Of a DNA stretch of 64,000 nucleotides, positions 27,807-40,719 are shown piece after piece. Numbering within the stretch: the first letter of the stretch is position 1; each line of letters begins with the position of its first letter. The notes under the pieces were generated by a model. That model saw nothing but the letters and a program-made list of their open reading frames with translations. It searched no databases and had not been told where the DNA came from. The translations under genes were made by a program, and so were the position numbers. The DNA comes from Phellopilus nigrolimitatus (Eukaryota; Basidiomycota; Agaricomycetes; Hymenochaetales; Hymenochaetaceae), in assembly GCA_021029095.1 (NCBI GenBank), contig JAJOHG010000012.1, positions 62,001 through 126,000 of the forward strand, in the 5' to 3' direction.

Positions 27807-29883
27807 GTGACTAGACTAGAACTTCACAGACGGTACCCACTCATATTTGGACCCTGGGGGGAGGTAAACCCTGACATATCACTAATAGACATATGCCTTG
27901 ACCAACTCGTTCAGAAACTGGAGCAAGAAAAAATCTACTTCCCTTCAATAGCTCGCAGCCTACTTTCGATGGCTCAGCGCTCGCCCAACGAAGAGTTCCG
28001 AATTCAAGTCAAGCGGCATCTAAAAGTAAGTTATTCAATTTGTTATTTTTTACTGCCGCTCACTCTTATTTAGATACTAAGCAAGCGTCTTAAAGCTGCT
28101 GCGCGCGACGTGCTCGGCGATCTGCAGAACTGCTGTAGCGAGTTGATTGAAGAAAAAGCTCTTCCGGGCTCAGACGGCGATGCTGCAAGAACAGACGAAG
28201 ACGTCATCTGTTTCGCTATGGAGCGTCTATTCAAGGTCGCACTTCGTCCTTCGCTAATTAAGGTGAGCATTTGTTACGCTCTTCACTTGCCTATACCCGC
28301 CGAGAGGTTTCCGAGACTGTCGCGGGACTTCACTGATGTTATTTCCGACACTCATAATATTGTATCGGCAGTGTGAATCCGTCATAGAAGAATCCCTCGA
28401 CCTTACAACCGGCGAGCCAACTAATAGGTGAGCGTGAGTCAGCGTGTCACAGACTATTCTTATTTATTACCTTTCAGATTTAAGCTAGGCGAAGTGCTCA
28501 GTAATAATGGGACGAACCTTCATATCCTCGGCGGCGATATTAACAGTGACGCTTATTATGGCGACGACGATCTCAATTACGATTCTGAGCTCGAAGATAA
28601 TGCAAAGTCGATCTGGGCCATGGACCGGTCGCCGGCCGTCACATCATCACCCTCTTCAGAAACCATATGCTCTTGGCCTTCTTCCCAATCCAATCCGCCG
28701 AACATAAAGGCCGATCTTACAGACGTGAAGACCGCAGAATGCCCTACCTAGGATTTATATAAACGGCTTCTAACCCATTTCTTTTTTTGTTTCGCAGGTC
28801 CCGCTAGAACTGGACGACATAGATGTATACCCAATTGACCAGGACACTTCAACTATACTACAGTACGACTTCAAGGGCTCTACATGCATGAACTTACCTA
28901 GGGCGCGGACCGGACACGATCAACAACTCTATTCGGACTTTTCGGACTCGGACTCGGATTCTCTTCTCAGCTTCTCGTTCAAGGAGGACGTTCGCTATCC
29001 TATCCACCACCCTCTGAGCAAACACATAAATGACACGACTTGTCATGTTCTTCCCTGTGAATTCACCTCGTCCGCGAACGTCCTGACGTCAAATACGCAA
29101 GCGGACCATGACGGGCCTGAGGCGCGAAATTCCGAACCCGAAGTGTCTGCTGATCATCACATGTACCGATGTGGCATGCCGAGTGCACTTAACATTGCCT
29201 CGCATTCACCGATCCTGCTCTTCTCAAACGCTAATCGCGAAACGGACCTTGATTATGATATCTCTTTACCACGCAATCTAATCGAACTCCTCCCAACTGC
29301 AGACGAGCGATTTTCCTCCACTACGGCCGTCGCTCCTGTGCTCAATATCGACTGTACTTCTCAAACCTCTTCGGACTGTTCTTCACGCTCCTCGCTTATA
29401 ACGAATTCCGATCGGACACAGAAGTCACAGGACACGCCTGTTTTACTTTCGGACGGCGAGAACTCGCGAGTCCGTGGTCTCGAGCAGGCAGTTGATTCAG
29501 AAGCGGAAGATGAACTCGAACTTTGCATTGAATGGGGTGATAAAGGGACCGGTGTACTCTCTCCTGTACGTTCAAAAGCTTCTCCCGAGCCTGCGGGGTC
29601 AGACGACCGGCGGGGCATCCAGGAAAGGCGCGCAATGACCGAACAACTCTGGCAATCAGATTTCCTGCGCGGTGTGTCTAACTCTACGGGCCTTAGTCGT
29701 CCAGAAAGCCATGTGATCGAAGAAGAAGATATTGGCATGAGCAGCGATGATGGCTTCGACTTTGTAACCTCGCGCGGATGTGTCGGTCTGTATTCTTCCG
29801 GAAGACCAAACGTGGAAATGGGGATGGAGCTGGACACGGAAGACGAAGATGAATGGGACTACGGATGGAGCTTGCAGGAGTGA
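27807..29883 (+). CDS. Unrecognised acidic, Ser-rich multi-exon protein
   Basis: Five blocks join cleanly: LELHRRYPLIFGPWGEVNPD..., then (GTAAGT...TAG) ILSKRLKAAARDVLGDLQNC, then (GTGAGC...CAG) CESVIEESLDLTTGEPTNR, then (GTGAGC...CAG) FKLGEVLSNNGTNLHILGG, then (GTGAAG...CAG) VPLELDDIDVYPIDQD. The last exon is long, acidic and Ser-rich (DFSDSDSDSLLSFSF), probably disordered, and ends DEWDYGWSLQE at 29883. The N-terminal third is helical and ordered. No catalytic motif is visible. The start is unresolved: the first block has no upstream in-frame ATG (its first codon here is GTG), so a short first exon probably lies in 27,500-27,800. A nuclear regulatory or scaffold role would be a guess. Confidence 0.6.
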
Positions 29884-30221
29884 AACTGAATTAACAATGG
29901 AAACTCTGTAATGTATAAGAACAGCTGCCGTGACTCTAAGGAGAATGCAATATGTTATGGAGGAAACATCATGTGGCTGTGCTGCAAATGTCTTAATGAG
30001 TATATTAGTAATAATAATAATATTCAAGCTCCGATAAAAAGAGATGGAAGAAGGCCGCCGTTACCAGGCACCCGTTCTACCATACTTAAGCAAGTTCCTC
30101 ATCGCTGTCCACATCGTCGCAACGCCGTGCTTGTCGTCGTTCACAACGCCTAGCCCTTCTCTTCCGCATCAACCCACCCCCTCCTCCTCCGGTCATCCGC
30201 TCGCCGCATCTTCCATCCGCA
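29884..30221. other. Intergenic, IGO1 promoter
   Basis: About 340 bases between two plus-strand genes. A short TAA microsatellite lies at about 30,005-30,022. It is CT-rich just before the IGO1 start, as in many fungal promoters. Confidence 0.45.
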
Positions 30222-30862
30222 ATGCTTCCGCACAAGAAGAAGATTGACATCAGCGTATGTGTTCCGCAGCGGAAGATCGTGTTGCGGCGTGCGCGGGGGC
30301 TTCTGCGTCGTATCTGTGTGCATAGGGATGTGCACAGGCCGATCGCTGCGATGTTTCATGTTCCGGCGCACGCCGTGCCGTCTTAATCTTTCGATCGCTA
30401 TGTGCTCATTTTTCATTGTTTCAGACGTTGACGGAGGAGGAGCGGAAGCTCTTCAGTCTTTACGGGAAGCTGCCCACTCACAAGAATGCACTGACTAAGA
30501 TCCAGAAGGTGTGTTTTGCTTCATGTGGCGCATTGCAATGTGGCATGAACTGACCTTCCTACGGCGTGCCGCGAACAGGACCGAAAATTCTTCGACTCTG
30601 GTGACTATGCTCTCTCAAAGGCAGGTATCGCCCCCGAAGAGAATGTCGGTACAGCTATCCCCAATCCACAGAAGTACGTTTCCAATGCGATGGCGTGTGT
30701 CTGCCGACTTTGCTGATTGAAATCTTTGGTACTATTCCCAGCATTCCCCATGCGTCGCCACCGACTGCCCAGCAGGGTTTGTCCGTCTCACCGACTAACT
30801 CGACTAGCCCTGTGAAAGAAAGCGGGCTTAATTCGCAGGACAGCGACGCCACTGATGAGTGA
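30222..30862 (+). CDS. IGO1: Endosulfine-family protein (Igo1/ENSA)
   Basis: Endosulfines, when phosphorylated by Greatwall/Rim15 kinases, inhibit PP2A-B55 and promote quiescence or mitotic entry. Four exons (30222-30254, 30425-30508, 30579-30673, 30742-30862) give 110 residues. The protein reads MLPHKKKIDIS, then TLTEEERKLFSLYGKLP and KIQKDRKFFDSGDYALSKAG. FDSGDY holds the conserved kinase-target serine. The C-terminal half is disordered and Ser/Pro-rich and ends DSDATDE. All splice phases were checked and close. The family is unmistakable from the FDSGDYALSKAG block. The first intron (170 bases) is unusually long for this window. Confidence 0.95.
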
Positions 30863-31769
30863 TGGTGCTCAATCAGCATCTGCCTCGCTCTCCGAGATCC
30901 TCACTTACTCTGCATCGATCATCGCACATTTGTCTCGTCTCAATCTCGCTGCTGCATCGACCCTGGACCCCACTTAAATCCGCTGCGTTATTATATATAA
31001 GTAGCTTGTCGTTCTCATCGATTTTTTGAGCTTAGGAGGCGGAAATTTGTGCCCCCGTTTCCCCCTTTTCGTTCCCCTCCTCTGCCTCATGTATTACTTC
31101 ATGTTGACTTGTACGATGTTTTCCCCGTGCACTCCTCGCTCATTTACGACCAATCCGATCAAGCCCACCGCATTCGATTGGGTCGATTGACTCATGGAAC
31201 ATGCTCGTTCTTCGAGTTACTTTCGCGAGCATTATGTGACGTTCTGGAAGAGGATAGCTACATTTCCGATGGCTGTTTGACTGATTTCAAAGACGTGGGG
31301 AGTATAGTGTAGGTTATATTCGATTACGCCACGGATGCAATGAATAAAGGCGGAAATGCATGTACTCATGTACATTGTAAATATGCAAAACTTCTCGTCT
31401 TTCGGTTCACGCACAATATTTAGACAATCTTTCCTCTAATTGATGAATGGAACCAGTCTAATTTGCGTGGTCAAGCACTGATATGTTTTTATATGTAGTT
31501 CCAAGCAAATCACCATTCTCTCGATAGCTAGCTGCAAACAACCGACTGAGAAGATAAACTAGTATTACAAACAATTGTGCCACAGGTAAGTATGAAGAGA
31601 ATAAAGGAATACTATGAGTGATACAGTTCCGTGAATAGGTATCCTTGACGGACAGGTTAAAGGAAAGCGATGATAAGATGATGAGTCGAAGATGAAAACG
31701 CTTAATGAGTGGAGAAAGTCGAAGCCAGAAAGACCGAAAGGATGTAATAAGAAAGGATCACAACAGAAT
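30863..31769. other. Convergent intergenic region
   Basis: About 900 bases between the IGO1 and CDC25 stops. A weak plus-strand frame at 31,049-31,312 has no recognisable domain and AT-rich surroundings. I consider this 3' UTR and spacer. Confidence 0.45.
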
Positions 31770-34700
31770 TTACAAAAACCCGCTTTCTTGCAAAAGTCGT
31801 GCCATCTTTTCGTCTTCGCGCTCGCGAGGCTCTCGCTCCAAGCTGAGGTTCCAGAATTGCTCGCCCCAGTCCACAGAATCGTTGAACGAGCTGAGGGCCT
31901 CCTCAACGAAAGCTAATATTGGCGGAAGCGGGGCGAGGTTGAAGTCCTTCGACTGCCAGTGCTGGATTTCACGGATGACTTCTGCGGCACGCTGCCGCTT
32001 GCCAAAGTTGACTAAGTTTCCAGGTAGGAAGTCTTTGCTGCCGTCATTAATGAAAGTGAGTGTAGTCAAATAAACACCTAGTGGTTAAAAACAAGTTAGC
32101 GTCTAAATTTGAATCATATAACGTAACTCACCAATAAAAGGTATACAGGGAGGATTAGTTTGTGAGAGAGTTGCTTTGTAGTTTGTGAAGTTTTTAGTCG
32201 AGTCCAATGTCATTTCGCAGGTGCCAAGCTGCGACATGAATCTTCCGTTGACTTGTTCCCAAGTGCGTTTGAGTCGACGAATAGGCGGTGAATTCAGCCC
32301 AGAAATAATTGCGGCCATACTAGAGAAGTTGTGGAGATTTCTACAACGCTAAATCGTATAGCCTGTCAATTTCGGATTCAAATTAATGTCATCAAAGTGA
32401 TCTCACGTCGGCAACGGAGATGAATTGCTTGACTAAAGCAGCCCGTTTCCGCGAGTCTTCCTTGCTTAGGATAGTAGAGTTAACCCAATTTGCTATCTGA
32501 AGTCCCTATGTTAGCAAGCCATTCATTCGAATTATCAATATCACATCAAATTCACCTTGTTGGTCATCTGGATCACATCAGTGATGTGGTCTTTATGTTC
32601 ACCAACTTTCTGGTCCCTCGAGCGCTGCAGACACTCGATCGCTTTTATTTTTCGGTACAGCGCGAATTCCATGATTGTCAATTGTCGTGCAAGCTCAAGA
32701 GCATCGATGTCGAGAAGCTTCAGCCTATTCTTATTCATACCTTTCGGTATGATCGACGCTGGAGGGAATGAGGTTGGCGGAGTTAACGTGAGGGATTTCA
32801 AGCCGCCTTGTTTCTAGTTGATGGCAGCAATTCAGATTAAATTGAACGAAAGAAGTTTGTACGAACTCACTTTGCGTTCAATGATATTTAACAAGTTCTT
32901 TGCAGCCGGCGATGTTATCACTTCAGGGTTCAAAAGGAATTCCTTAATGCGATCGAGGATGTAGAGATCGTCTTCCACGAGCACCTGTTCGTCTGTAACC
33001 ATCGTCTTGAACGTATTCAGAACACTGTATATTTGTTAGTCGCCAACACAATATCACAATCAACAAGACACACCGTGATCGGACCACATGTTGCTTGAGC
33101 TTCGTCCATTCATCCAATTCATTCGACTTCAGTCCATCCGGGGGTTGAATCCAGAAGCGCTTGACAAGCAGTTCAAAGAGCTCGTTCAGCGTTGTAAACG
33201 ACTTGTACGTCATCAAGAATGTTCTGATGAAGACGGGATCTACGCGCGATATACCTTTTAGCCTTTCCGCAAATCAACTTGAGTTAATTATCGTACCTCC
33301 ATATTCGTGAGTCGTTAGTCTTTCGATCAATGCCGGCATTGATCCCGCCCGGATACCTCCGTCAGGATTGACGACCATGTCATCCTTTGTGTGCTCGGAG
33401 CGAAGATACCAAGGCTTTGAGTCGGCATTAGCGATCTCGATGTAGCGCTCCGGCGCGTCTTCACCGAGTAATTGTCTGATCTTTGTAGCTCGAGTAGGCC
33501 CCGCTTTGTCCCCTAAGCACTAGTCAGTACCCAAGCTGATGATCCTAGTAACAACGGTGCTATCACGCACCTTTCTCGGGGATGTCGGGGACAATGTCGT
33601 CGTCCACAAGCTCCTGGTCAGGCAACGCCTTCGACATTGACGGAGACTTTTGGTGTCTGGCCCCATATGCGTCGTTCTGAGAAATTTGCTGCAACGCATT
33701 CTGCTGCATTCGAGGGTCGATGACATCAACAGGATCCTGAGGAAAACCGTCGATGCCTCCCATAGCGGGCCGTGCGGCTCCTTTGCGTAAAGCGAAGTCT
33801 ATGTCGACGACGTCTTCAGACTCGTCGACAACGTCTGGCATGGCACCAAAGAAATTTGACAGACGACGGTCGCCGTCCACAATGCTCATGCGTGATATCC
33901 GCAATGCCATCGCTTCTCTGAAACGGCTTTCCTGGGAAATCTGCTCGCGCGCAACGGCCAGTAGCTTTTCCAAGAAGACCACAGCCATATCTGCTTCCGA
34001 TTGTACCACCCTTGCTGACCCGTAGAGACTGGAAATCACAGGTTGTCGGTCCCTACCGTTTCGTAACGAAGCCCACTCGAACGGAATGGTCTGCACGAAA
34101 GTGAGTAGTATCGCCCCATCATCGTACAAGCTTTGCGTGACGGTTTCGAAGCTACGTAACAGCAATCGAGCCTCATTGACAGCCTGCATGTATGGGTCCT
34201 CTGTGTACGACGGCCCGGGTTGATCGCTCCGTAAGCCGCCAACGTCAACCTCTTGGCAAATATTGACATCTACTATGAAAGCGACAACAGCTGAGATATC
34301 GGCTAGAACGCTTTGAGTTTGGTTCAGCAGGTCATCTGGTTCGAAGAAACAGATCAGACAAGCCAAATTATCCTCCAAAGTAAGCAGAACTAACCACTTG
34401 TCACTTTCATGTCCTGCAACATTTCTACCAAAGCTGCTAGCCTGTCATCCAAAGTTCGTATTAGAATCTTCGCCTCAGAGATGGTTTCATCGTTCAAAGA
34501 TCGCTTCGGTACTCCCAGCCCTTCGTCCACATCTATGAATCCGAAACCCTTCCACGACGCCCCCACACCTGCGCCTGGAAGTCCCGGACCGATATGCTGG
34601 AGATCAAAAATGCCACGTAGCCGCTTCCTGCCAACGCGCTGGTGTAACTGTTTTATGACCGTCCGCGAGTATTGCTTCTTCACTTCTGAGACGAAGTTGT

Positions 34701-36388
34701 CGACAGCCCGCTGTAAATCAGCCGCGTCTTGTTCGACACGAATCATCATATCAGCCGAAAAGGCCTCCCGCTTGTAGCGAGCTGCTCGAGCGGATAGAAC
34801 GAGCTTCGATAGGGTAGCAGTGACCTTGCGTTGAGAGGTCTTCAACTGAGCCTGCAGTTGTTGCGCAACCGCCGTTCCGGACGGATCGCCCGAGTTACGT
34901 TCGCCTAAAGCATTCGGCAACGGGCCAGATAGCGCACAAGATACGTAGAGGAGATTCCGAACTGCTACCACTACAGAGGTAACATCCTGCTCCACCTTCT
35001 TGTCATGATCGGGACCCTTAGGCAATCCGTCATCGTCTACTGATGCCATAACAACAATGATCGCGTCTCGAGTGAGGTCTGACAACTTGTCAATGGATTC
35101 TGGTTCAGGAGTTGCAAGTGTTTCTTGCAACTGCAAAGCTGCGCGTTCGGCGGGAGTCATCCCATGATCATCCTCGAAACCATTATTCCGCCCTTGACTA
35201 GAGAATCCAGCAGCGCCATTCGCACGTGGTGGGCGGTCGGGTACATCAATTTCTCGGGGTTGAATATCAGAATCATCGGAATACACGCTTTCTCGTTTTG
35301 AGGAGCTTTGATTCTGGCTCGTCATCGAGTCTGCCCGCAATCGCGACTCAGTGAACACGGTATCGTTAGTACTGGCGTGCGATGTATAACCAGACGCGAT
35401 TGAGGCGCCTCCAGGGCCAAATCGCCGTCCGTTTGCCTGTACATTATCTGCATACCCAACAGTAGCCGCAGTCATTCCATTCTCAGCTGCCGCTGGTGGC
35501 GTCCACTGAATTTGCCCAGTGATCTTGTTGAAATAGTAGTAGGTCATTCCGTCGTCTGCAAGACGCTTTGTCCATGGCTCCGGTGTCCCACCACGCCTGG
35601 TGATGCCAAAACCTGCTTGATGCGAACTACCGGTTTGATTGCTAGTTGACGAGAAGTTATCGAGACGCCCTGCGTACTGATTTAAGGCTCCAGCACGACT
35701 TGCAGCGCGCGAATTTGTCGGAGAAGAGAGCTCATTCAAGACATTACCATGCCCATCTCCTGTTTCAGTCGGTAGGTCTCTTGAGCGTTCTCCAGTCTGA
35801 GTGTTCATGTAGAATATCTGATTCGGTCCGTGAGTATTGCCCGTCGGGGAAAGAATTGATACTCCACATACCTGGCCGCTCGGGTCAACCTGCGGCAGCC
35901 AGAAATCGTTGGAAGCTCCAGGAGCGTGTCCTACACCGTTCGCAATTGCAAGGTCCTCAAACCCGTTCCTCGTCTGCGCATAATCCATCTCCTCCTGTAA
36001 CCAGTCGCGATCTTGCTCCGAATTTGCCGCACGCACCCGCTGGCTTACATCAATCGCCGAGTCATGTACCTCGTTCGCGCGCACCGCGTAACTTCGGGCC
36101 GAGCTCTGCCTCCGCCTCGGCGTCGGAGACTGGCTGGACATAGTTCGAGGGGAACCATCCTCGCTCTTCGCCCAAAAGGCCGTCCCACCAGCCCGATTCG
36201 AGTTGTGTGAGGACCTCGATTATATCGCCTCGATAAAAAGAGAGTGAAGATCCGTCGGTGGATTGGTAGTCATAGAGTGCGCGACAGTAAAAGGTTGGGA
36301 GCAGTCCGTCATCAGTTGTCTGAGTATCTTCCTCGACAGCGTTCGCTGCACGGTCGACGCCAAACACCATGGTAGCTGTTGCAGCCAT
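31770..36388 (-). CDS. CDC25: Cdc25-type Ras guanine-nucleotide exchange factor (SH3, WW, RasGEF)
   Basis: Cdc25 loads Ras with GTP and drives cAMP/PKA signalling. The ATG at 36388 sits in a strong context (GCCATGG). Domains in order: SH3 (YCRALYDYQSTDGSSLSF, GWWDGLLGEERGWFPSNYV); a long Ser-rich part with a WW domain (WTKRLADDGMTYYYFNK, TGQIQWTPP); a helical middle region; RasGEF-N (FLMTYKSFTTLNELFELL); and the catalytic CDC25 homology domain (LDIDALELARQLTIMEF, AAIISGLNSPPIRRL, PCIPFIGVYLTTLTFI). The end is at 31770. The SH3 exon and the next long frame overlap in two reading frames; an intron of about 67 bases (GTACAT...GCAAG) joins them at RER|DRDWLQEE, so no frameshift is needed. The many later introns are short. 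Confidence 0.92.
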
Positions 36389-36650
36389 GGCGGGCACGTT
36401 CTAAGGCGATGATGAGCAGGAGACAGTGCGCTGTACGGACGGCGACGGCGAGGAGCTCGGAGGCGGAAAGTAAGGTGTTGACGACGCGACGGCGACCGAG
36501 CTGTCGGCGGAGGTTGCAGACGGCGTGGGAATCTGAATGATAAGCGGGGAATAATACGCCACCACTGCAAGTCACAAAGTATAGTCGACTTGCCTCGACC
36601 GAGTTTAAATACATCTAAATAATTATGCTGCAGCTCTTTCCCCCTTTTCA

Positions 36651-39600
36651 TCACCTCTTCAGCGTACGCTGCTTCTCTGCGAATTCTACGATCTTTCTGC
36701 CCACAAACATCCCCTTCCGTTTCCGCACGCCGTCCATATAACCCTTCGCAATGTTTTCTCGGTCCGCTTTTTCACCAAGGTCCTCCAGTTCCTCTTCCGT
36801 TGTAGGCACCCAGAACGGGTCTTGATCAAGCATCTCGTACCTGCGATGCAACGTGAGATACCATTCAGCCGCTTAACCTTTCCGAGAAACGTGCTTACCC
36901 GCTAAAAATGAGCTGAGGGCTAGCCGCTCCTGACGTCCGCTTCCGTATTTCTGAGAAGACAAAGTTAGGCGATTAGCATGCTCCAGCAATTATGAGGTGT
37001 TGATGCGGCCTCACCATCAGCAAAACCGAAGCTTTCCACGACGGGAAGAAGTGCCTTGACGGAGAAAAACGTGGTACCCTCCTTCATTTCCTCGGACACA
37101 ATTCGGCCCCGCCGCTTTGCCACAACACCATAGACTTTTCCCAAGACATCGGCTGTACTGTCAATCAGCAAACGTTGTGCAAATAATTATAACGGGTAGG
37201 TCGTACTAGAAGCTTGGATATCGCAAGTGTACATTGCAAGCATCAGCCTCGGACTCCAGTCCAATAGACCTGCACGACAAGAGTCTTGAATTGCTGAGAT
37301 CAATGATCCAATCACTTGCGCTGCGCATGCAATACACAATTAGCGTTAGACATCACAAAATACCGTCAAGTGACGGCTTGGGACGTACAGCTATCAGATT
37401 CAGCAGCTTGCATATTATACTGCAGGTTCTCTACGAAGAACGCCATGCCTTCGACAGGCTCGGCGCACAGCGGGCCTCGGACTGTGGCAATCTGGAAACC
37501 GGTCTCTACGCTATTCTCAAAATGCTGAACTAGTCGGCCTTTGTTCTTTACTGGCTCGGCCGCTTCGGCACGTGTCAGGCGCCTTCTCAGACTGGAAAAG
37601 CAAACCAATATTCATATGTTTGAGAACAGAATCTGATAGAAAATCTTACGAATTGGTCGCCCCTCCTTCACGTGCGTCAATCAAAACGCACCCTCCAGCC
37701 GTTTGCGGACCAAAAGCCCACACATTGTCCGCAAGATTCCGCCACTCTGGACCGACCTTCTTGCACACTGCGTCGAAGGCCGTCCAAAACTCCTCTGGTC
37801 TCACAAGAGGTTTCCGGAGCACGTCGCCGTACATATTTACGCCTTCTTCAAGGTCGTCATCGTCTTCCTCCTGCGAAGCGCTGACATCTGAAGAAGTATA
37901 TTGCTCCTTCAGCTTCCGTTCTCTCAGTATTTTTTTCAGCACTAGCAAATTATCTTGGATGAATCCAAGGATCGGCGAAGGAAGCGGCGACGCGTGGATT
38001 GTAAAGTTGACAACAGAATGAGCGCTAGAACCATGAATAGTTCCGCGGGGAGCATTTGGAGTTTTCGGAGGCGCCATATCCGCGACCTTGATAGCAGTCT
38101 CCCTAAAGGGCACTATGGGCTTTGATGCTTGAATCTCAACCTTCGCAAAGCGTTCTCGGAGATCTTTCAAACACCGCTAAAACGAAAATAAAATATGAGG
38201 CGTTGTATATATGCTGTAAGTGAAAGTATACTGACCTCAAGATGTAATTCACCAGCGGTCAATATGACATGTTCGCCAGTCTGTTGTTGGAAGGTCTCGA
38301 CAGCAGGATCAGCTTGATTGAGTAACCTGAGACCTTCAACCAATTGAGGGAGGTTTGCTAGAATGATTTCCATTAATAATAAGAACGAATTCTGAATTAT
38401 CTTAAATAATCCAGTTACCAGGTTCCACAGGTTCAAGAGCAACACGAACAATCGGAGGATTCTGAAATAAAGTAAAAAATCATCTATCACATGCATTCCA
38501 TCACTTTCGAGAAGACCAACCTGTCTCACGATCCCGCCTAAATTTATAATTATATCTTTGTCCAGAGCAAAATCGTCTGCAAGAGCTCTTTCCGATCTCG
38601 GAGCGCACAAAGTTGCGTTTCGCCAAACTTTTCCTTCTAGTCCCTTCAGTGCAAAGACGTTACCGGCCCTCACAATGTCGACGGGCTCTAGGTCGCGACC
38701 CATCATGACATATAAACCTTCCACCTTAGCCTTGACGATGTGGCTTGCATTACGAGGATGCGTTGGTCCAAGAGCCTTGTTGTATTTTGGTAACGCACAG
38801 TATAACGATGACCCCGCAAGTAGAAGACCAGAGTACAGGCGCGCGAAGCCAAGGATAACCGTGTCTTCTTCGTTTGCTGGCTCCGGAGGCTCCGGGGACT
38901 GTGTTAATGTCACAGCATGCACAGGCACCGTCTCCTCTGTGCCATTCTCAGATACCTTTTCCGCACTCTCTTTTTCCTGCCTGAGTTCCTCCCCCCGATC
39001 GCGCATCTCCTGTGCAGTCGGCGGCTTACGCTTGTTCTCCGGAAGATCTTTCGTCGTTACTGCAAACATTTTGCTGACATATGCGACGATTGAGGCATCT
39101 GGGCTCGGGTCACAAGAAAATAGGTCGCGCTCGAGTTTACTCTTTGGTTCTACAGTTGCGGCGTCCAAGTCCGGGTAAAGCATCTTCGGTATGCGGGTAG
39201 CCTGAGCCGCTGAAGGTGCTGGTATTATATCAATTACGGCTTGAATAGTGCACGTAGAGAGTGAAAGCCATTGTCCAAAAATTAACGAGAGAAGTTGTCG
39301 CGTATCCTTCGACTTCAAATCGCGTGGAGAGATTTTGAGATTTAGAGCAGTGATGATTTTCGACACCTTGTCGGGGTTTCTGGTCACATCCGAAGTCAGC
39401 TATCTCCCGGTAATTTAAAGCTCGTTGCAAATGACTTACGGATTGAGCACCACACCATCGTAAACTGCCCATAAATTTTCGAGCACGAACTGCACGAAAA
39501 GAGGCTTCAGTGCCCTTCCCTTCAGATGCTTATGGCCGATCACCCTTTTCGTCTTTGGATCCAGAAAGTAGTCCCCCCATAGAACTTTCCTTAGATTTGT

Positions 39601-40521
39601 TTCCTTGATTCCCAGTTTCGCCGCATACAGCTGAGCGAACTTGCCTATGCGGAAACCCCAGCCGTCGATCGCGGACGCGAACACAACATTTCCCCGTTCT
39701 GGCGCAAAATATAGATCTTCGTCATCTTTCTCTTCGAACGCCGCTTCTGTAGCTCCTTCATCGGCTGCGTTCGCGTCATCCGCTTGGCTCTCCCTGCGTT
39801 CTGCTAACCGCTTCTCGCGCCCCTCGTGCCACCGAAGGTCGTCCTCCATACGCTCACCAGCGAAGAACGAGCCCATGATCGCATTGACTTGCTCGACGAC
39901 CTGGCTGAGGTGATGGTATGCCTCTACCGGGGAGAGCTTAAGTTCGGTGATCAAGCGGTCGCACTTGTTCAGAACGAGGATGGGCCGGACACGGTCCAGC
40001 CATGCCTGCCGTAGCACTGCAATGGTCTGAAATTAAGAAGAATCGTATTTATATACTTTGAGTGTCAAATAAGCACGAACGGGAAGCACACCTGCGTACA
40101 CACGCCTTCGACCACATCGACCAAGAGTAATGCTCCGTCACACAACCTTGACGCAGACGAGACCTCCCCGGAAAAATCGACATGGCCCGGTGTATCAATC
40201 AGGTTGATGACATACGTCTTCTGAGTGCTTTCTAGTGCTATCAGCTTTGTTCGCCTTCATCTGGTATGTAGCTGTCATCTGCTCACCACCGTCCTGAGTC
40301 TTCTCCGCAGCTCGGAACCTCAACGAAACGGCGCTGCTCTCCATTGTAATCCCCCGCTTTTGCTCGTCCTCTCTGCTGTCCATATACCTGATTTTCCCTG
40401 CCATGCGTGAGGAGATAATATTGTTTGCCGCCAGAAGGTAATCAACGAATGTCGTCTTGCCATGGTCGACGTGCCCAATGGTCGTGATTACCCGGATATC
40501 TTCTGCAACCGGAAAAGACAT
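36651..40521 (-). CDS. EFL1: Elongation factor-like GTPase 1 (Efl1/Ria1)
   Basis: Efl1 is an EF-2-like cytosolic GTPase that works with Sdo1/SBDS to release Tif6 (eIF6) from pre-60S ribosomes. The ATG at 40521 reads [16 protein letters not shown]. Motif G1 is [10 protein letters not shown]2 lies in [17 protein letters not shown], and G4 is LVLNKCDRL. The EF-2-like core continues with [21 protein letters not shown] blocks, and [13 protein letters not shown] text is seen as [14 protein letters not shown] family-specific charged insertion follows the G4 region. The C-terminus ([18 protein letters not shown], then [18 protein letters not shown]) is characteristic of Efl1 and absent from EF-2. The stop is at 36651. 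It is in tandem with ZNG1, about 200 bases apart. Confidence 0.93.
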
Positions 40522-40719
40522 CGGAGCGGGTCGACAGAATTTCCGAAGTAGCAAGGTTTTGGCAGTCGCAGTTCAGAGTCTTGACGAGTCAGCGATGCAT
40601 GTAGTCATCGACGGCTCCGAGCAGAACGAATCAAACGGAGAAAACGAGACGCGCCTCGACGCATACAGCCAGCGACAAAAACAAAATTATATGTATGCCT
40701 CTCAAATGCGAATATATTT

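Noticed and set aside
31049..31312. Plus-strand frame between IGO1 and CDC25
   Set aside because: No domain, poor composition and a convergent 3' UTR setting.
36060..36170. Apparent frameshift splitting the Cdc25 gene into two genes
   Set aside because: A canonical intron of about 67 bases restores one continuous protein, so no mutation is needed.
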